Positions 24,133 through 34,719 of a stretch of 64,000 nucleotides of DNA are shown here, in pieces. Each line of letters starts with the position of its first letter. Within the stretch, counting starts at the first letter, position 1. A program made the position numbers and the translations under genes. Where the stretch lies: contig JASAND010023840.1 in assembly GCA_030248195.1 (NCBI GenBank), forward strand, positions 1 to 64,000. The letters run 5' to 3'. The notes under the pieces are model-generated. The model was given only the letters and a program-made list of their open reading frames with translations, searched no databases and had not been told where the DNA came from. Source of the stretch: Trissonchulus latispiculum. Lineage: Eukaryota; Nematoda; Enoplea; Enoplida; Ironidae.

Positions 24133-24683
24133 AAAGGTGTAGGTTCAACATGCAACAAATAACCCAAATTTTGCGGTAAGGGACCACCCACCCAAGGAAT
24201 AGGGAAAATTTTGTATTGAGATAAAAAATTAAAGTAATTAGATTCTTAGGAAAAGTTTAAATTCGGGGATTAATTGGAAATTAGAATTAAAAGAAATCTT
24301 AGAGAATTGTTGAAAGAAGTAATGAATCAAAACCCTCCCAACAATTAAAAATTAACCCCCACAAAAAGAAAAAACTTGACCCAAAAAAATGCAAAAACAC
24401 AAAAATTTTATCCCCCCAGTGATGTTAATGGTACGTTGGCGTGACCGGCCTACATAGTGGTCGCCCAAGAGGGCCAGTGCACACACATACGATAACCTTT
24501 ATGAATGTTATAAGGTAGCTAATCTCACAACAAACATACGTATATGACCAACATACATTCCCTACAAAACATCACCGGTATACCGTCCAAATTTCCCATG
24601 ATGGTTTTAACCACAGCATGTTGATTTTCATCCTGACCAACCTGGAGGTAGGATGACCTACCCTTCTTGGACTTAACCAAGGC
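24133..24683 (-). other. AT-rich spacer between pol and the accessory gene
   Basis: Non-coding, A-rich on the plus strand, with short C runs. It could hold a splice acceptor or internal promoter for the accessory gene, but none is demonstrable. Confidence 0.5.
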
Positions 24684-27600
24684 TTAATGTAACGGCTGGG
24701 TTGGAACTTTGACTGGCCGTTCATGATATGGCTTGATCTTCTCGATATGAACCACATCCGGCTTGTCCTGTGTTCCAACTTTCTGGATTCGGAAATTGAC
24801 TTCCGACATCTTCTCCATTATCCGGTAAGGTCCTTCCCATTTTGGTCTCATCTTGGCACACATACCGGAAGGAGTTACTCCTGTAACTTTGCGCATCACC
24901 AGCATCCCGCGCTTGTAGTGGACCTCCTTGACCTTCTTGTCGAAATTTCTTCTATTCTTCAGCGATGACGCTTCCAACGACTCACGAGCAGCCTTCCAAG
25001 CTCGCTCCAACCGGAACAGATGGGATTGTGAGTAAGAATCATAATTCTCCACCACCTCATCATTTCTACCATCGAAGAAATGATCCAGAGGCAACCGGAT
25101 GTCGTGTCCAGTCATCAGGAAATGAGGCGTGTCACCCACTGAACTATGAACTGAATTCCTATATGCGCAAAGCGCCCAGTTCACATAGTCGTCCCAATCC
25201 GTTTGGTAGATATCCGCATACTTCATGAAAATGGTCCGGAGAGTCTTGTTCATTCTTTCCACCACTCCATTAGCCTGCGGATGGTAAGCCGTTGTCCGCT
25301 GAAGTTTAGATCCACTAAGCTCGGACAGTTTCGTGAACAGCTTTGACATGAAATTTGGTCCACGGTCCGACAGCAAATGCACTGGAACTCCCCAACGAGC
25401 GACGAATCCATTGAAATAGTAGTAGGCCGTCGTTTCTGCCTTTTCGTCGGGCATCGCAAATGCCTCTGCATACCGTGTAAAATGGTCGATGACGACCAAA
25501 ATACAGGTATTGCCTCGAAGGGTCCTGTTCTTCGTGCAATGCATCACATCCAGACTGACCAAATCCAGAGGTCTGTTGGCACGGACTTCATTTTGCAATC
25601 CAGCTTGAGGCCTGGCCGGGCCTTTATTGAACTTTGCACATACCTTGCAAGTTCTGATGAAGTCAGCGAGGTCCTGTGCCATGGTCGGCCAATAATACCG
25701 TGACACGAGGCTCGCATAGCAAGCTTTATGGCTGCGATGACCACCAACCATGAAGCTCGTGTGTACTTCTTCCATGATCACCTCTCGGTAATCGTAAGGC
25801 ACGGCGATCGATTTGAAGGCGTCACCTCTTCTTCGACCTCTCTCATCCACGTGCCAAACAAACAGGAGACCATCCTGTATGAAGAAGTACGGCCGGAGTT
25901 TCTGCAACAGAGCAGCTTCCTGGTCATCATCCGGCAGGAATTTCCGTTCAATCAAGTCCACCATGGGCTTGAATTCCGGATCCTTGCGCAGCGCGCGTTT
26001 CCACTCGGCGGAGGTGAGCACATCATCACCAATGGCACAGATTTCCGGCGGGTACATGACTTCCGTCCCATCCATTTCCATTTCCGTTGGACGGTCATAG
26101 CCTGGAAGACGTGACAATGCGTCCGGAACTACATTGTCGCGACCTGGTCGATAATCCACAATGAAATCGAACTCCTGCAGGCGCAAGGCAAATCTTGCCT
26201 GTCTTCCAGCTCCCAGCACTGATCTGTTGTTAAGGAGGTCCTTAACTGCCATATGATCCGTTCTGATGATGAAGGCTCTTGTCGTCAGATAGTGGCGAAA
26301 CTTCTGACATGCCCAAACCACTCCTGCTCCTTCGAGATCTGTGGCCGAATAATTCCTCTCGTACACCGTGAGTGTACGACTGGCATACGCCACTGGACGA
26401 GTCTTCACCGTCCATGCCTCGCCCGGCTTCTTCGGACTGCGAGGAATCGACACGGGCTGTTCGAGGACCGCTCCCAAGCCATGATGGCTCGCATCCACCG
26501 ACAGGATGAAAATCTTGTCGAAATCCGGATACGCCAACACCGGAGCTTCGGTCAGAACTTTCTTCAGTGCGTCGAACGCCCGTTGTCTAGCTTCGGTCCA
26601 CTCGAAGACAGCATCCTTTTTGAGCAGTTCAATGAGCGGTGCTGCCACCTTGGCATAGTTGGGCACAAACCTCCGATAGTATCCTGACATTCCGAGGAAC
26701 GCCTTGACGCCACGGCAATCAGTAGGATTAGGTAGCTTGGCCACTGCAGCTACCTTGTCAGGATCTACTTCGTAGCCATCCTGACTGATCAGATGCCCTA
26801 AGAAAGGGACTTTCTTGCGGATGAAGACACATTTCTTCAGTTTGATCCTAAGTCCATTATCACGCAGCTTCTGGAAGACGACCTTGAGCATTTTCAGATG
26901 CTCACTGAAGGATCTTGATGGAATCAGGACATCATCAATGTAGACAGGCAATCCGGTCAAAACCTTTTCCATGATCCTCTGGAAGGTGGCTGGCGCATTG
27001 CACAGCCCAAAAGGCATGACGTTCATGTGGAACAGTCCCATGTGAGACACGAACGCTGTCTTCTCCCGATGCTCAGGGTATACCTCGACCTGCCAATAAC
27101 CAGCTGCTAAATCTATCGTTGAGAAGATTGCACTACCCTTGAGCTGGTCCATGATCTCGTCAATCTTTGGCAGTGGGTAGTTGTCCTTCTTGGTGATCTT
27201 ATTCAGCCTGCGGTAGTCAATGACCAATCTGGTTGAACCATCCTTCTTTCCAACCAGAATGCAGGGAAAAGACCACGGACTTGTCGAGGGTTCGCATACC
27301 CCTTCCTTGAGCATGGAGTTTATGTGCTTCTCGACCTCAGCCTTCTGCTTCGGATTCATACGATAGGCACGGCTCTTCAGAGGTCCATCCTTGCCTGTAT
27401 CAATCAGATGCTGATCGATTTTGGTCCGACCAGGATTACCTGGTCGGGCCACCACGTCGTAGTATTCCAAGAGCATCTTCTTGAACTCCACTTTGATGTC
27501 GTCCGAGCAATCCATCTTATCAAAATCAACATTGGCCTCAATATCCTCCAGTTTTTCTTGCTCTGTAGGTTCAGGACGTGGCTCCCGATCCTCAGCAGAG

Positions 27601-29102
27601 TAGAAATGTCCACCAGTGGCCGTTTCCGAAGGCATTTCCCGATCCTTATCCGCATCAGGATCAGTTGACTTATGGATCTCGGTTCTATGTTTGGGTTCCT
27701 GGACCGCATAAGTTACTGGCGATTTGGGCCGCTGAACCACGACTGCGTCAGCTTGTTCCATAGATGGCTTCAACGGTAGATCCAATGGATAAAACCCTGG
27801 AAACATCCTGTGTAACTTGCTTACACTTTCACCAACCTGTTCCGCCCATAGCGAATAGGTGGCCGGATGACCGAACCATCTATTGAGATTGTAATGGATG
27901 GTCTGCAAATCGACCCCTGCCTCCATTACGTAGGATGTTGGCCGTTCCGCCTCACGAACCTGGACTGCTGGACAGGCCTCTCCCATTACCATTCCTTTAG
28001 GGAGGTCAACAATTTGGTCTCCTCCATTGTAGACACGAATGTAGGTGACCTTTGGCGTCACAGTCAGGACACCAGCCTGAGGAAACACTCCATATGTTTC
28101 AATAGCCTCCGGGTTCGCTTCAAACAGCATGAACTGGCTCTTCGGTACGGCTAGGCCTCCTGCCATCGTAGCCTTTACCGGAACATCCTTTTCTCGACCA
28201 GGGAGCACTCTGACCCTTTCCCTGATGCACAAGTTGACCGCTGCAGCCAATGGGATATTGTACACCACCGATATCCCCTGCAGTTCAGCTGAATTCAAAA
28301 ACAACACTCTTCCATAGTAGCTGGACATGAAACCACCACCAGGATGAATGCTGTAACCCATATCATACAGGAAGTCATACCCTATCAGCATTTCCTGTTG
28401 TAACTCCGGAACCACATAGAACCTGTAAGTTGTACTTTCTGCCATCTGTCCTTGCGTTTGACAAAACCGCAACGTCAGTTTGCATTGACCAAGGATCGTC
28501 AATTTGTTTCCCTCTCCGGCTGCCGAAATGCTAGGCATCTCCGCTGCTGTCATAGGCGTCAATGCGTGATGCTTGACCCTGTCATAGAACTCCTTTGAGA
28601 TCAATGAGACAGAAGCGCCGGTGTCCACCAGACCCAGGGCAGTGACATCATTAATCCGGAAAAGGACATATGGCGAGTGACGTAGCGAGATGGAAGCCAC
28701 TGAATTCGCAAAATAGACCGCCTCGCCGTTCATAACCTGTCGAACAGCTTCACGAATGTCCTTTTTGGCCGATCCGTCATGGTCAGCCTCGTCTTCGGGA
28801 TGACCCGAAGTCGAGGGACGATCCATGTCGTCATCAGGTTCGGTGGCCTTGGACACCTTTTCGACCACGTTGGCGGTGTCCTCCTGTCGGCATGTCTTCA
28901 TGAAGGCACTCAGAACCTCCTCGAAATCCTCCATGTTGTCAACGAGTGTCTTCACTGCTGCCTTCGTTTTGGGGGATTGCCGTTGAACGGCACCCTCCAT
29001 TTTCTCCAGTTTATCCTCCTCTTGACTCCAGGCGTCCTGTGCTTTGGTCAGTCGAGTCCAGTATGCCTCCAACATATCCGCGTCTACCTTGGACAAATCC
29101 AA
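24684..29102 (-). CDS. pol: retrotransposon Pol polyprotein (PR-RT-RNase H-IN), Ty3/gypsy
   Basis: 1472 codons without interruption; the same frame is open back to about 29283, overlapping a different upstream frame by ~200 bases, as in gag-pol fusions. Domains in order: aspartic protease with LVDTGAS near residue 158; reverse transcriptase ~600-800 with RLVIDYRRLN, FSTIDLAAGYWQ, MPFGLCNAPATFQ and the catalytic YIDD near 720; RNase H near 870 with SVDASHHGLGA; integrase with an HHCC finger ~1120-1160 and D, D, E in SLDVMH, LSDRGPNF and VVERMNK (~1182, 1244, 1281); C-terminal GPYRI motif near 1425. All catalytic residues are present. The listed start is a TTG inside an open frame; the protein is expected to come from a Gag-Pol fusion. 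It drives reverse transcription and integration of the element. Confidence 0.93.
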   Translation of the reverse strand: MDLSKVDADMLEAYWTRLTKAQDAWSQEEDKLEKMEGAVQRQSPKTKAAVKTLVDNMEDFEEVLSAFMKTCRQEDTANVVEKVSKATEPDDDMDRPSTSGHPEDEADHDGSAKKDIREAVRQVMNGEAVYFANSVASISLRHSPYVLFRINDVTALGLVDTGASVSLISKEFYDRVKHHALTPMTAAEMPSISAAGEGNKLTILGQCKLTLRFCQTQGQMAESTTYRFYVVPELQQEMLIGYDFLYDMGYSIHPGGGFMSSYYGRVLFLNSAELQGISVVYNIPLAAAVNLCIRERVRVLPGREKDVPVKATMAGGLAVPKSQFMLFEANPEAIETYGVFPQAGVLTVTPKVTYIRVYNGGDQIVDLPKGMVMGEACPAVQVREAERPTSYVMEAGVDLQTIHYNLNRWFGHPATYSLWAEQVGESVSKLHRMFPGFYPLDLPLKPSMEQADAVVVQRPKSPVTYAVQEPKHRTEIHKSTDPDADKDREMPSETATGGHFYSAEDREPRPEPTEQEKLEDIEANVDFDKMDCSDDIKVEFKKMLLEYYDVVARPGNPGRTKIDQHLIDTGKDGPLKSRAYRMNPKQKAEVEKHINSMLKEGVCEPSTSPWSFPCILVGKKDGSTRLVIDYRRLNKITKKDNYPLPKIDEIMDQLKGSAIFSTIDLAAGYWQVEVYPEHREKTAFVSHMGLFHMNVMPFGLCNAPATFQRIMEKVLTGLPVYIDDVLIPSRSFSEHLKMLKVVFQKLRDNGLRIKLKKCVFIRKKVPFLGHLISQDGYEVDPDKVAAVAKLPNPTDCRGVKAFLGMSGYYRRFVPNYAKVAAPLIELLKKDAVFEWTEARQRAFDALKKVLTEAPVLAYPDFDKIFILSVDASHHGLGAVLEQPVSIPRSPKKPGEAWTVKTRPVAYASRTLTVYERNYSATDLEGAGVVWACQKFRHYLTTRAFIIRTDHMAVKDLLNNRSVLGAGRQARFALRLQEFDFIVDYRPGRDNVVPDALSRLPGYDRPTEMEMDGTEVMYPPEICAIGDDVLTSAEWKRALRKDPEFKPMVDLIERKFLPDDDQEAALLQKLRPYFFIQDGLLFVWHVDERGRRRGDAFKSIAVPYDYREVIMEEVHTSFMVGGHRSHKACYASLVSRYYWPTMAQDLADFIRTCKVCAKFNKGPARPQAGLQNEVRANRPLDLVSLDVMHCTKNRTLRGNTCILVVIDHFTRYAEAFAMPDEKAETTAYYYFNGFVARWGVPVHLLSDRGPNFMSKLFTKLSELSGSKLQRTTAYHPQANGVVERMNKTLRTIFMKYADIYQTDWDDYVNWALCAYRNSVHSSVGDTPHFLMTGHDIRLPLDHFFDGRNDEVVENYDSYSQSHLFRLERAWKAARESLEASSLKNRRNFDKKVKEVHYKRGMLVMRKVTGVTPSGMCAKMRPKWEGPYRIMEKMSEVNFRIQKVGTQDKPDVVHIEKIKPYHERPVKVPTQPLH

Positions 29103-30912
29103 CGGGTCAAACCTATTGAACGTCGGAATATCATCCTGACCTTTGGTGGAGGTCCGGTTCGCGGCTTTTCGTGGAGTCTGCCGGCTGACCGCTGAAGTTT
29201 CAATTTCGGAATAGCTGGAGGTTCCCGGATCGCATTCTCGGTCTTCTTGGCAATAGCAGACGTCGATGACGACGTAGGCTGATCACGAGGGTCGTCCCCG
29301 GGGCTCGTGCTAGAAACCCGATTGGAACTCGAATTCGAAGCACGAGCATCCGATGAACTGGATTCCGGATTGCAATCCTTTGATGCAGCCTCCTGAAGAG
29401 TCAAGCCGTCCTTGACCGTGACAGCTTGTGTTGCCACCGAATTCATGAGTGACTGTTCCTTATCCGATTCCTGACAAACAGACCCGTTTGAGTTCAAGCT
29501 CGGCGCCACTTTGCCTCCCAAGTTGACTCAAACATCTTCAGCCATGTTGACAATTTGATGGCCCCTTTTCGACCCTTGAACTTGGAGATTGACTTGAACC
29601 ACTTGGTGTAGTCATTCAACATCTGCACTTGTTGAGGCGTCATTCTGACCATGTTGACCGACCCACCGGACGATGATCGCCGCAGTGGGGGACAGTCGGC
29701 TGAACCGGCTGTTCCTGTGATGGCTGATGACTGGTTGATGGTTCCATTAGTCCCAAATGATCAGCTGGACTGGTTTCCGGAATTGACGACATCAAGGTCC
29801 GACCACCAGCATGAACCCGATGACCGGTTCGTCCACCACGAACCGCTGTCGCAAGATATTTGGTCGTCTGGTCACCGGTGATGAGGTTTGTGATGGGGTT
29901 GACCAAAGAACCGGTCGCAAAATCTGGTTATTCACGACGGTCGTGTTCAATGTGATCACGACTGCTCCCTCAGGGCGTTGGGCTGGACACATCTGTCCCC
30001 TGGTCGTCGTTTGTGAGGGCTGCGACACCATGACTTGTTGTTCCATTCCATGGTTCACTGCTACCGGGGTGATGACACCCGCGGAGCTCCGTGATGGACT
30101 GATGAGGCGGTGAAGCCAAAGCCTGAGTTCCAACGTCAAATGATGGATCCCAGGACAGCCTATGCTGTGCTCCCGAATCCATGGCCCAATTGTTCAGTGC
30201 CACCGTTCCAAGTGAGAACTCGTGTTCCAAATCAATTCCGAGATTCTGGAGCACTGAATGAGCCAGGTCGTCCACAGGTGCCAATCCAGGCATTGCCGCA
30301 GCTCCCAGGGCCGTCATATCATCATCAGATTCTTGTAGAGCCTGGGCCAAGAACCCAAGAACCCAAGTCCATGCGCTCCTCAAGACCGATGACGGTCTGG
30401 TCCCCGGGACTCGACTCAGAACTCTGAGGAGAGTCCCTCTGTTCCAATCCAATTTCATTCCAGTCCAGTGTCCTGTTGAGTTCATCATTGAAGCTTCGTG
30501 TTTGAGCCATTAAACCACCAGATTGGTTGTCATCCAAGGATACTAGGCTTGATGCTGCTGTCACGAAGGCCGAGTCCGATGACGGACCCATTCCGGACGA
30601 TTCAGGCTCAGACAATGTGGTCAAAGAACTGAAAATCGTTGGATCCAGAGAAGGGGCACTGCTTTTCCGAGCAGTCCCCAATGCCCAGCCACTCTTCTTT
30701 CTTCTCAGATCCGCTGTCGAAGCAGAACTGGACCGGGGGCGCATCCTCTGCACCTGATCCCGGTCGTTGAACGACCCAGAATTCGTTCTCGACGTGGAAG
30801 GCAGACATCCCCTGCAGTCCAAATGGGAGTCTCCACGATGTCCAGTCACCGAATATGGCTGGTGACGTAGTTCCCGTTCTTTCAAGTGTAGGCTAGTGCG
30901 CATTTGATCCAT
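29084..30912 (-). pseudogene. gag: broken gag region of the LTR element
   Basis: A Ser/Pro-rich frame opens at the ATG at 30912 (to 30325), but coding-like sequence then hops between frames: 30488-29970, 30139-29792, 29906-29640, a short one (29651-29494) and 29521-29084. The short frame has KWFKSISKFKGRKG followed by WLKMFESTW, which looks like the beginning of a retrotransposon capsid domain, but it soon stops and no full capsid helix bundle follows. No CCHC zinc knuckle was found. So Gag appears truncated and frame-disrupted here. Confidence 0.65.
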
Positions 30913-31528
30913 ATTGAGTTGAACTCTCTTCTTACTCTAAAAGTTCTTTTTGAAAAAAAGACAGTTAAGTACAACTCAAAAATATTCTTAGGTACCCCAG
31001 AAAAAATACAAATGTATACGTATATAAAATATTGCACAAAATACGATAAATTGGTGTCAATTCAAGCAGATGCCTGCTATTTTTTGGCCTGAAAAAGAAA
31101 CAATTACCAAAATTAACCTAAAATAAATGTGATTAGACAAGCACAATCACAAATACAAACAAAATTACCACAATAAAATTATTTGTATTTTCAGGTACGA
31201 ACTTTGGAAAAAATTCCTAGCTCCAATCCCAAAAATAGCCCTAAAATTAGCTCACCCCAAAAATAAATGCTATATTAGAGCCTAAATTGAGGAGAGACAG
31301 GTACACAATTTATACACGTATACAAACAGCCAGACCCTAGAGAAAAAATTTTCAGATTTTTGACCCTAGGGGGGGTTTACCTACCTAAGAAAATTGGAAA
31401 AACTCGTGCGCTGAAAGCGAAAAACTATGGGGGGAACCCCAACGAAACTTAAACAAAAATAAACAAAAGGTTTGAAAAATTTTACAAAGTAGTTCAGGCA
31501 AGAAATCCCTGAGCTTCTGGCAGCCTAA
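30913..31528 (-). other. 5' leader of the LTR element (between 5' LTR and gag)
   Basis: Non-coding and AT-rich. The primer binding site should be next to the 5' LTR at about 31510-31528; on the minus strand this reads TTAGGCTGCCAGAAGC, which does not start with the usual TGG, so the priming tRNA is not assigned. Confidence 0.5.
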
Positions 31529-32269
31529 TGTAGCGGGGCTAGTTGGTTTTCCTACGTACTAACACCGTTACCAAACCCAGACGTAGCGGATGCGGAGACC
31601 GTGGCACAGATGCACAGACCCGACTACAGGAGACGGTCGGGACAGCCTCGTCAGATAAATACGCAGGAGTAAATCCGATCCTAAGGGCGAGATGACTCGC
31701 ACTCTCACTCACTCAGAAAAGAACTACCTACCTAGCAGGAGCTCAGAAAGACTCAGCCTAACTAAATACACTTTAATAAGAACGAAACAACAAGTTATTA
31801 ATTATAACAAGAATAATATAGAATACTGGGATGAACCCTCACACACAAACAACACACAAACACAACTTACAGTACAGCAGGGGGTCGGACAGACCAACCA
31901 ACGTACCAAGCTCTGGGGAGAGCTGAGGGAGAACACAAGGTATTTACACAGCAAATAAAGGGGGGAAATAGCGTAATTAAACAATCGCTCTCAGTGACAG
32001 AATAATACAACAATGAAGGGGGGAAGCGAGTGTAGGGCAGGACCCTCCCACGAGCGCCCCCTAGCGAGAATTTCCCCCAATCACGTAGCTCCCAAGTCAC
32101 GAGGGGGGGAACACACCCAATCCCACTCATACACGTTGGGGGAGCTACGTGACTTGCAAAGTTCTCCCAACCCAAGGTGATGACGATATATGAAGCCTGA
32201 CGGGTAGCTATGCCAACTACAGCCGCCAGGAACGGAAAGGTTGACCGTGTGTCACCTTGATCCGTTACA
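31529..32269 (-). repeat. 5' LTR of the Ty3/gypsy element
   Basis: Direct repeat of 15008-15749 with the same TG...CA ends; in minus orientation this copy is upstream of gag-pol and should carry the promoter. Confidence 0.9.
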
Positions 32270-32298
32270 GATGGACGCGATGTACACGGACAATTCGC

Positions 32299-32990
32299 AA
32301 TTGTGAAAAGCTGATTGTTTTATGAAAAATGGCAAACTGGCTACAATTTTGGATCAACAATTACAATTCAGCTCAGTAATTACAAACCTATCTGCGTTGA
32401 TTTCATGCTCACAATTGTAGTACAATACCTATACAATTGTAGTTTTATGAAACGAACAATTGCAGAGCTTTGTTAATCCAATCCACGAGAGAACTAGTTG
32501 TACTGTGATAGTAGACTCAGCTATGTACAAATGTAGCTATAATTCTATGAAGACTATAATTCTTGTATGAAATATCTCTCAGTTGTATGGATACCAACGC
32601 TTTATGAATACGGCCTTCGCCAACAAGGAATTGTTTCGTTACTGATAACATATCCCAAAATCAAAATCCAGCATGTTAGCTAAAGGCTAAGCTGGCCTGA
32701 GGTAAACTATGAGATTAATGTTCCGTCTCCTTAACTCTCGCTAAACCTACATTTCAAGTACTGGATCGAGCCATAAGGGCCCAATTAAAAACATTGGTGC
32801 CAAATGAATGAGATATTACATGTGTATACACTGACTGATCAATCCACGCAGTTCTTTACGAAACGGAAAGGAATGGGAAAAGGGAATGGAGGAATCAAGC
32901 ACAGTAGAGCAATAGGTACTAGAGGAAGAGACTCCTATCTAAATTCCATAAACTTGATTTTCGTGAGATGGGGCAGTTGGCACCGACGGG
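32299..32990. other. non-coding sequence
   Basis: AT-rich, with repeated CAATTGT/ACAATTG words from 32293 to about 32600. No gene is supported before the candidate promoter at 32993. Confidence 0.45.
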
Positions 32991-32992
32991 AG

Positions 32993-33026
32993 TATATAAA
33001 TTGGTGCAAAAATGTTCACTCATTAC
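32993..33026 (+). promoter_or_regulatory. candidate TATA/Inr core promoter
   Basis: TATATAAA at 32993-33000 is followed by an initiator-like TCATTA with its A at 33022, 29 bases from the first T of the box: the normal animal TATA-to-start spacing. A short open exon with an ATG follows at 33074. Confidence 0.4.
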
Positions 33027-33073
33027 AATCGAAAGTGTCCGGAATCTGTGGAAATTAGCTAATCTACATCGAA

Positions 33074-33187
33074 ATGGATGGCTGCCCTTATTTAGGTTAC
33101 GGTAAATGTGCTGCCCTAGATCGGATGGACAAGAAGAAATGGCACAAATTAGTTATCGGGCAATTGGGAAATATGTATTCATGCAAG
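33074..33187 (+). CDS. possible first coding exon of an unidentified gene
   Basis: From ATG at 33074, 38 codons beginning MDGCPYLGYGKC and ending MYSCK run into a GTAAAT splice donor at 33188, 50 bp downstream of a good TATA/Inr pair. Three cysteines and several Lys/Trp are present; no domain is recognised. The phase-0 end does not match the first visible ARMC8 exon (40374), so it is not simply its missing start. It could be a chance frame. Confidence 0.3.
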
Positions 33188-34719
33188 GTAAATGAATGAC
33201 TTTAAAATCTGGGCAGTACTTCAAAGATAATGGAAATATGGTTTTCAAACGTTTCCCGAGAGCTTTTCAACCAAAGCATACGCACTCTGCAATGGAGCAT
33301 CTGTCAGATACCGCTGTGTCAAGGGCCGAGCAAGGTACCCCTGATACCAAAGGCAACAAACTGTTTTACATTCGACTGGCACGCCTGGTTTTGCACGTTT
33401 TACCTTTGTGCGTTTGCCTAATAATTAAGCAAATTGAATGACTTTTCACGTGTCAGCACCTGAAGACCCGAAAAATTAGGTATTCGAACTCCATCCGAAT
33501 TAAGGCTCCGATCAATCTTGCAAATGTGCTACCGATGCCACAATTGCATCAAGCTAAAAGCAGTTAGTACAATAATACAGAACAGACTTAGATGCAATAA
33601 ACCGATCTGGCTCGTGGCTTATTGCAGATGGTTAGGGGCTAGGGCTTTGCTTAGGCTTAGTCCTAAAATCAGATTGAAGCACCAACTGTCAGTCCACCAA
33701 TCAGTCTGACTATTCATTCAGCCACTGTTTTTATCTCGAATTAGACAATTTCGTTGGTTTTGATGTGCACAAGAAGATGCGCAACCCAGTCTTGAGCCGT
33801 GATTACACTTGACAATATTGTTACAACATGTTGTGACAATTGCAGTTGTCTCCCATAGTTGTCAAGTAGACAACCAGTAGTCACATCTGACAACTGATCT
33901 AGGCAATGCACACTTGCTGCTGAGCCAACGCTACGTTTACTATAAAATTGTGACAACGACATAGCGTTGTCACAGCGTTTTGTTACTCGTTACACGAACA
34001 CGGACACGCTGTGACAATTCAATAGCAACGGCATTCGTGCCAGCACGTTGTGGCAATGCGTTGTCACAAGTTGTCTAGTTAAGCACCTATATATTGGTAA
34101 GTGCTATTATTCGGCAATATTTCTTGCAATCTTATACTTGCTCATGGTCTCCACTCTTCTGAAAATCTAACATGACTTCAAGGAAGCCGATAGGAAAAAT
34201 TTTTTTGCAATGCTCGGAGAACGAGATTGTCAGTAAAATAGATCCTATTCTGCTTCAGCATTATATTCAGCTTTTGCCAAAATAACAAATTCTAACGCTG
34301 GCCAAAAACAGTGTTAGTTTTAGCACGTTTGTTCTACTGGTATAAATAACAAAACATTAGTTCAAGCAAAGAAACATATAGTTGATATTATACAGTCATT
34401 AAACAGAAAGATCTGGATTATAAAAGCACATCTTTGTAAACTCTGTGTAATAAGTTTAAGGAAAGGCTAACTTCATGGATGTTGCTTAGTTAGCAGTTTA
34501 GTTTCCTTACGCTCATCTAAGATGCGAAGGCTTGAAGGCAAAAACTGAGCCTGCTTGCAGTGGTGGATGAGATCTGAGGTATCTGTTATAATTATAATTC
34601 TCGAAATTTTGTTTTCCTAATATAATTAAAAGATTTCATAGATTGAACGGCACCTGAAATTTAACATAGTTCGATGCCACATGTTAATAGTGTAACTTTT
34701 AATTAGTAAATATTGTTTT
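33188..34719. other. non-coding sequence with a decayed SINE and TTGTCA-type repeats
   Basis: Apart from the SINE at 33461-33560, it contains many copies of TTGTGACAA/GACAACT-like words between about 33800 and 34085 in both orientations, perhaps a decayed inverted-repeat element. No exon is supported. Confidence 0.4.
33461..33560 (-). repeat. tRNA-derived SINE, copy 2 (diverged)
   Basis: Read on the minus strand it has the upstream TAGCTTGATGC word, ATCGGTAGCAC (A-box region), GAGTTCGAATAC (B-box region) and the AATTTTTCGGGTC tail, in the same order and spacing as the copy at 4436-4552. Confidence 0.5.

Larger units (their letters stand above)
15008..32269 (-). mobile_element. Ty3/gypsy LTR retrotransposon, 17.26 kb, with an accessory 3' gene
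   Basis: Two near-identical ~742-bp direct repeats (15008-15749 and 31529-32269) begin TGTAGCGGGG and end CCGTTACA. The whole is flanked by GATG (15004-15007 and 32270-32273), a 4-bp target duplication. Coding is on the minus strand: 5' LTR on the right, then broken gag frames (30912-29084), an uninterrupted pol (24684-29102), an AT-rich spacer, and a ~7 kb broken accessory gene (24045-17086). RT, RNase H and integrase in that order, with a GPY/F-type tail, place it in Ty3/gypsy. The length well exceeds the usual 5-10 kb because of the accessory gene. Confidence 0.92.
13698..32292. mobile_element. DNA transposon with ~180-bp inverted repeats, split by an LTR retrotransposon
   Basis: The left end reads TGTCCGTGTACGTCGCGTCC and the right end (32270-32292) is its complement with one substitution. 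Both are flanked by ATTCGC (13692-13697 and 32293-32298), a 6-bp target duplication. The inverted arms extend ~180 bp (13698-13880 against about 14830-15007) and are rich in AAAACAC/GTGTTTT. Without the 17.26 kb insertion at 15008-32269 the element is ~1.33 kb and has no transposase frame, so it was non-autonomous. Superfamily unclear. Confidence 0.7.

Noticed and set aside
33740..34090. Possible inverted-repeat transposon of TTGTGACAA-type words
   Set aside because: Words recur in both orientations but I could not find matching ends or a target duplication.
34171..34284. Short plus-strand frame starting MTSRKPIGK, considered as the missing ARMC8 start
   Set aside because: It does not resemble the ARMC8 N-terminus and ends in a stop without a convincing donor.
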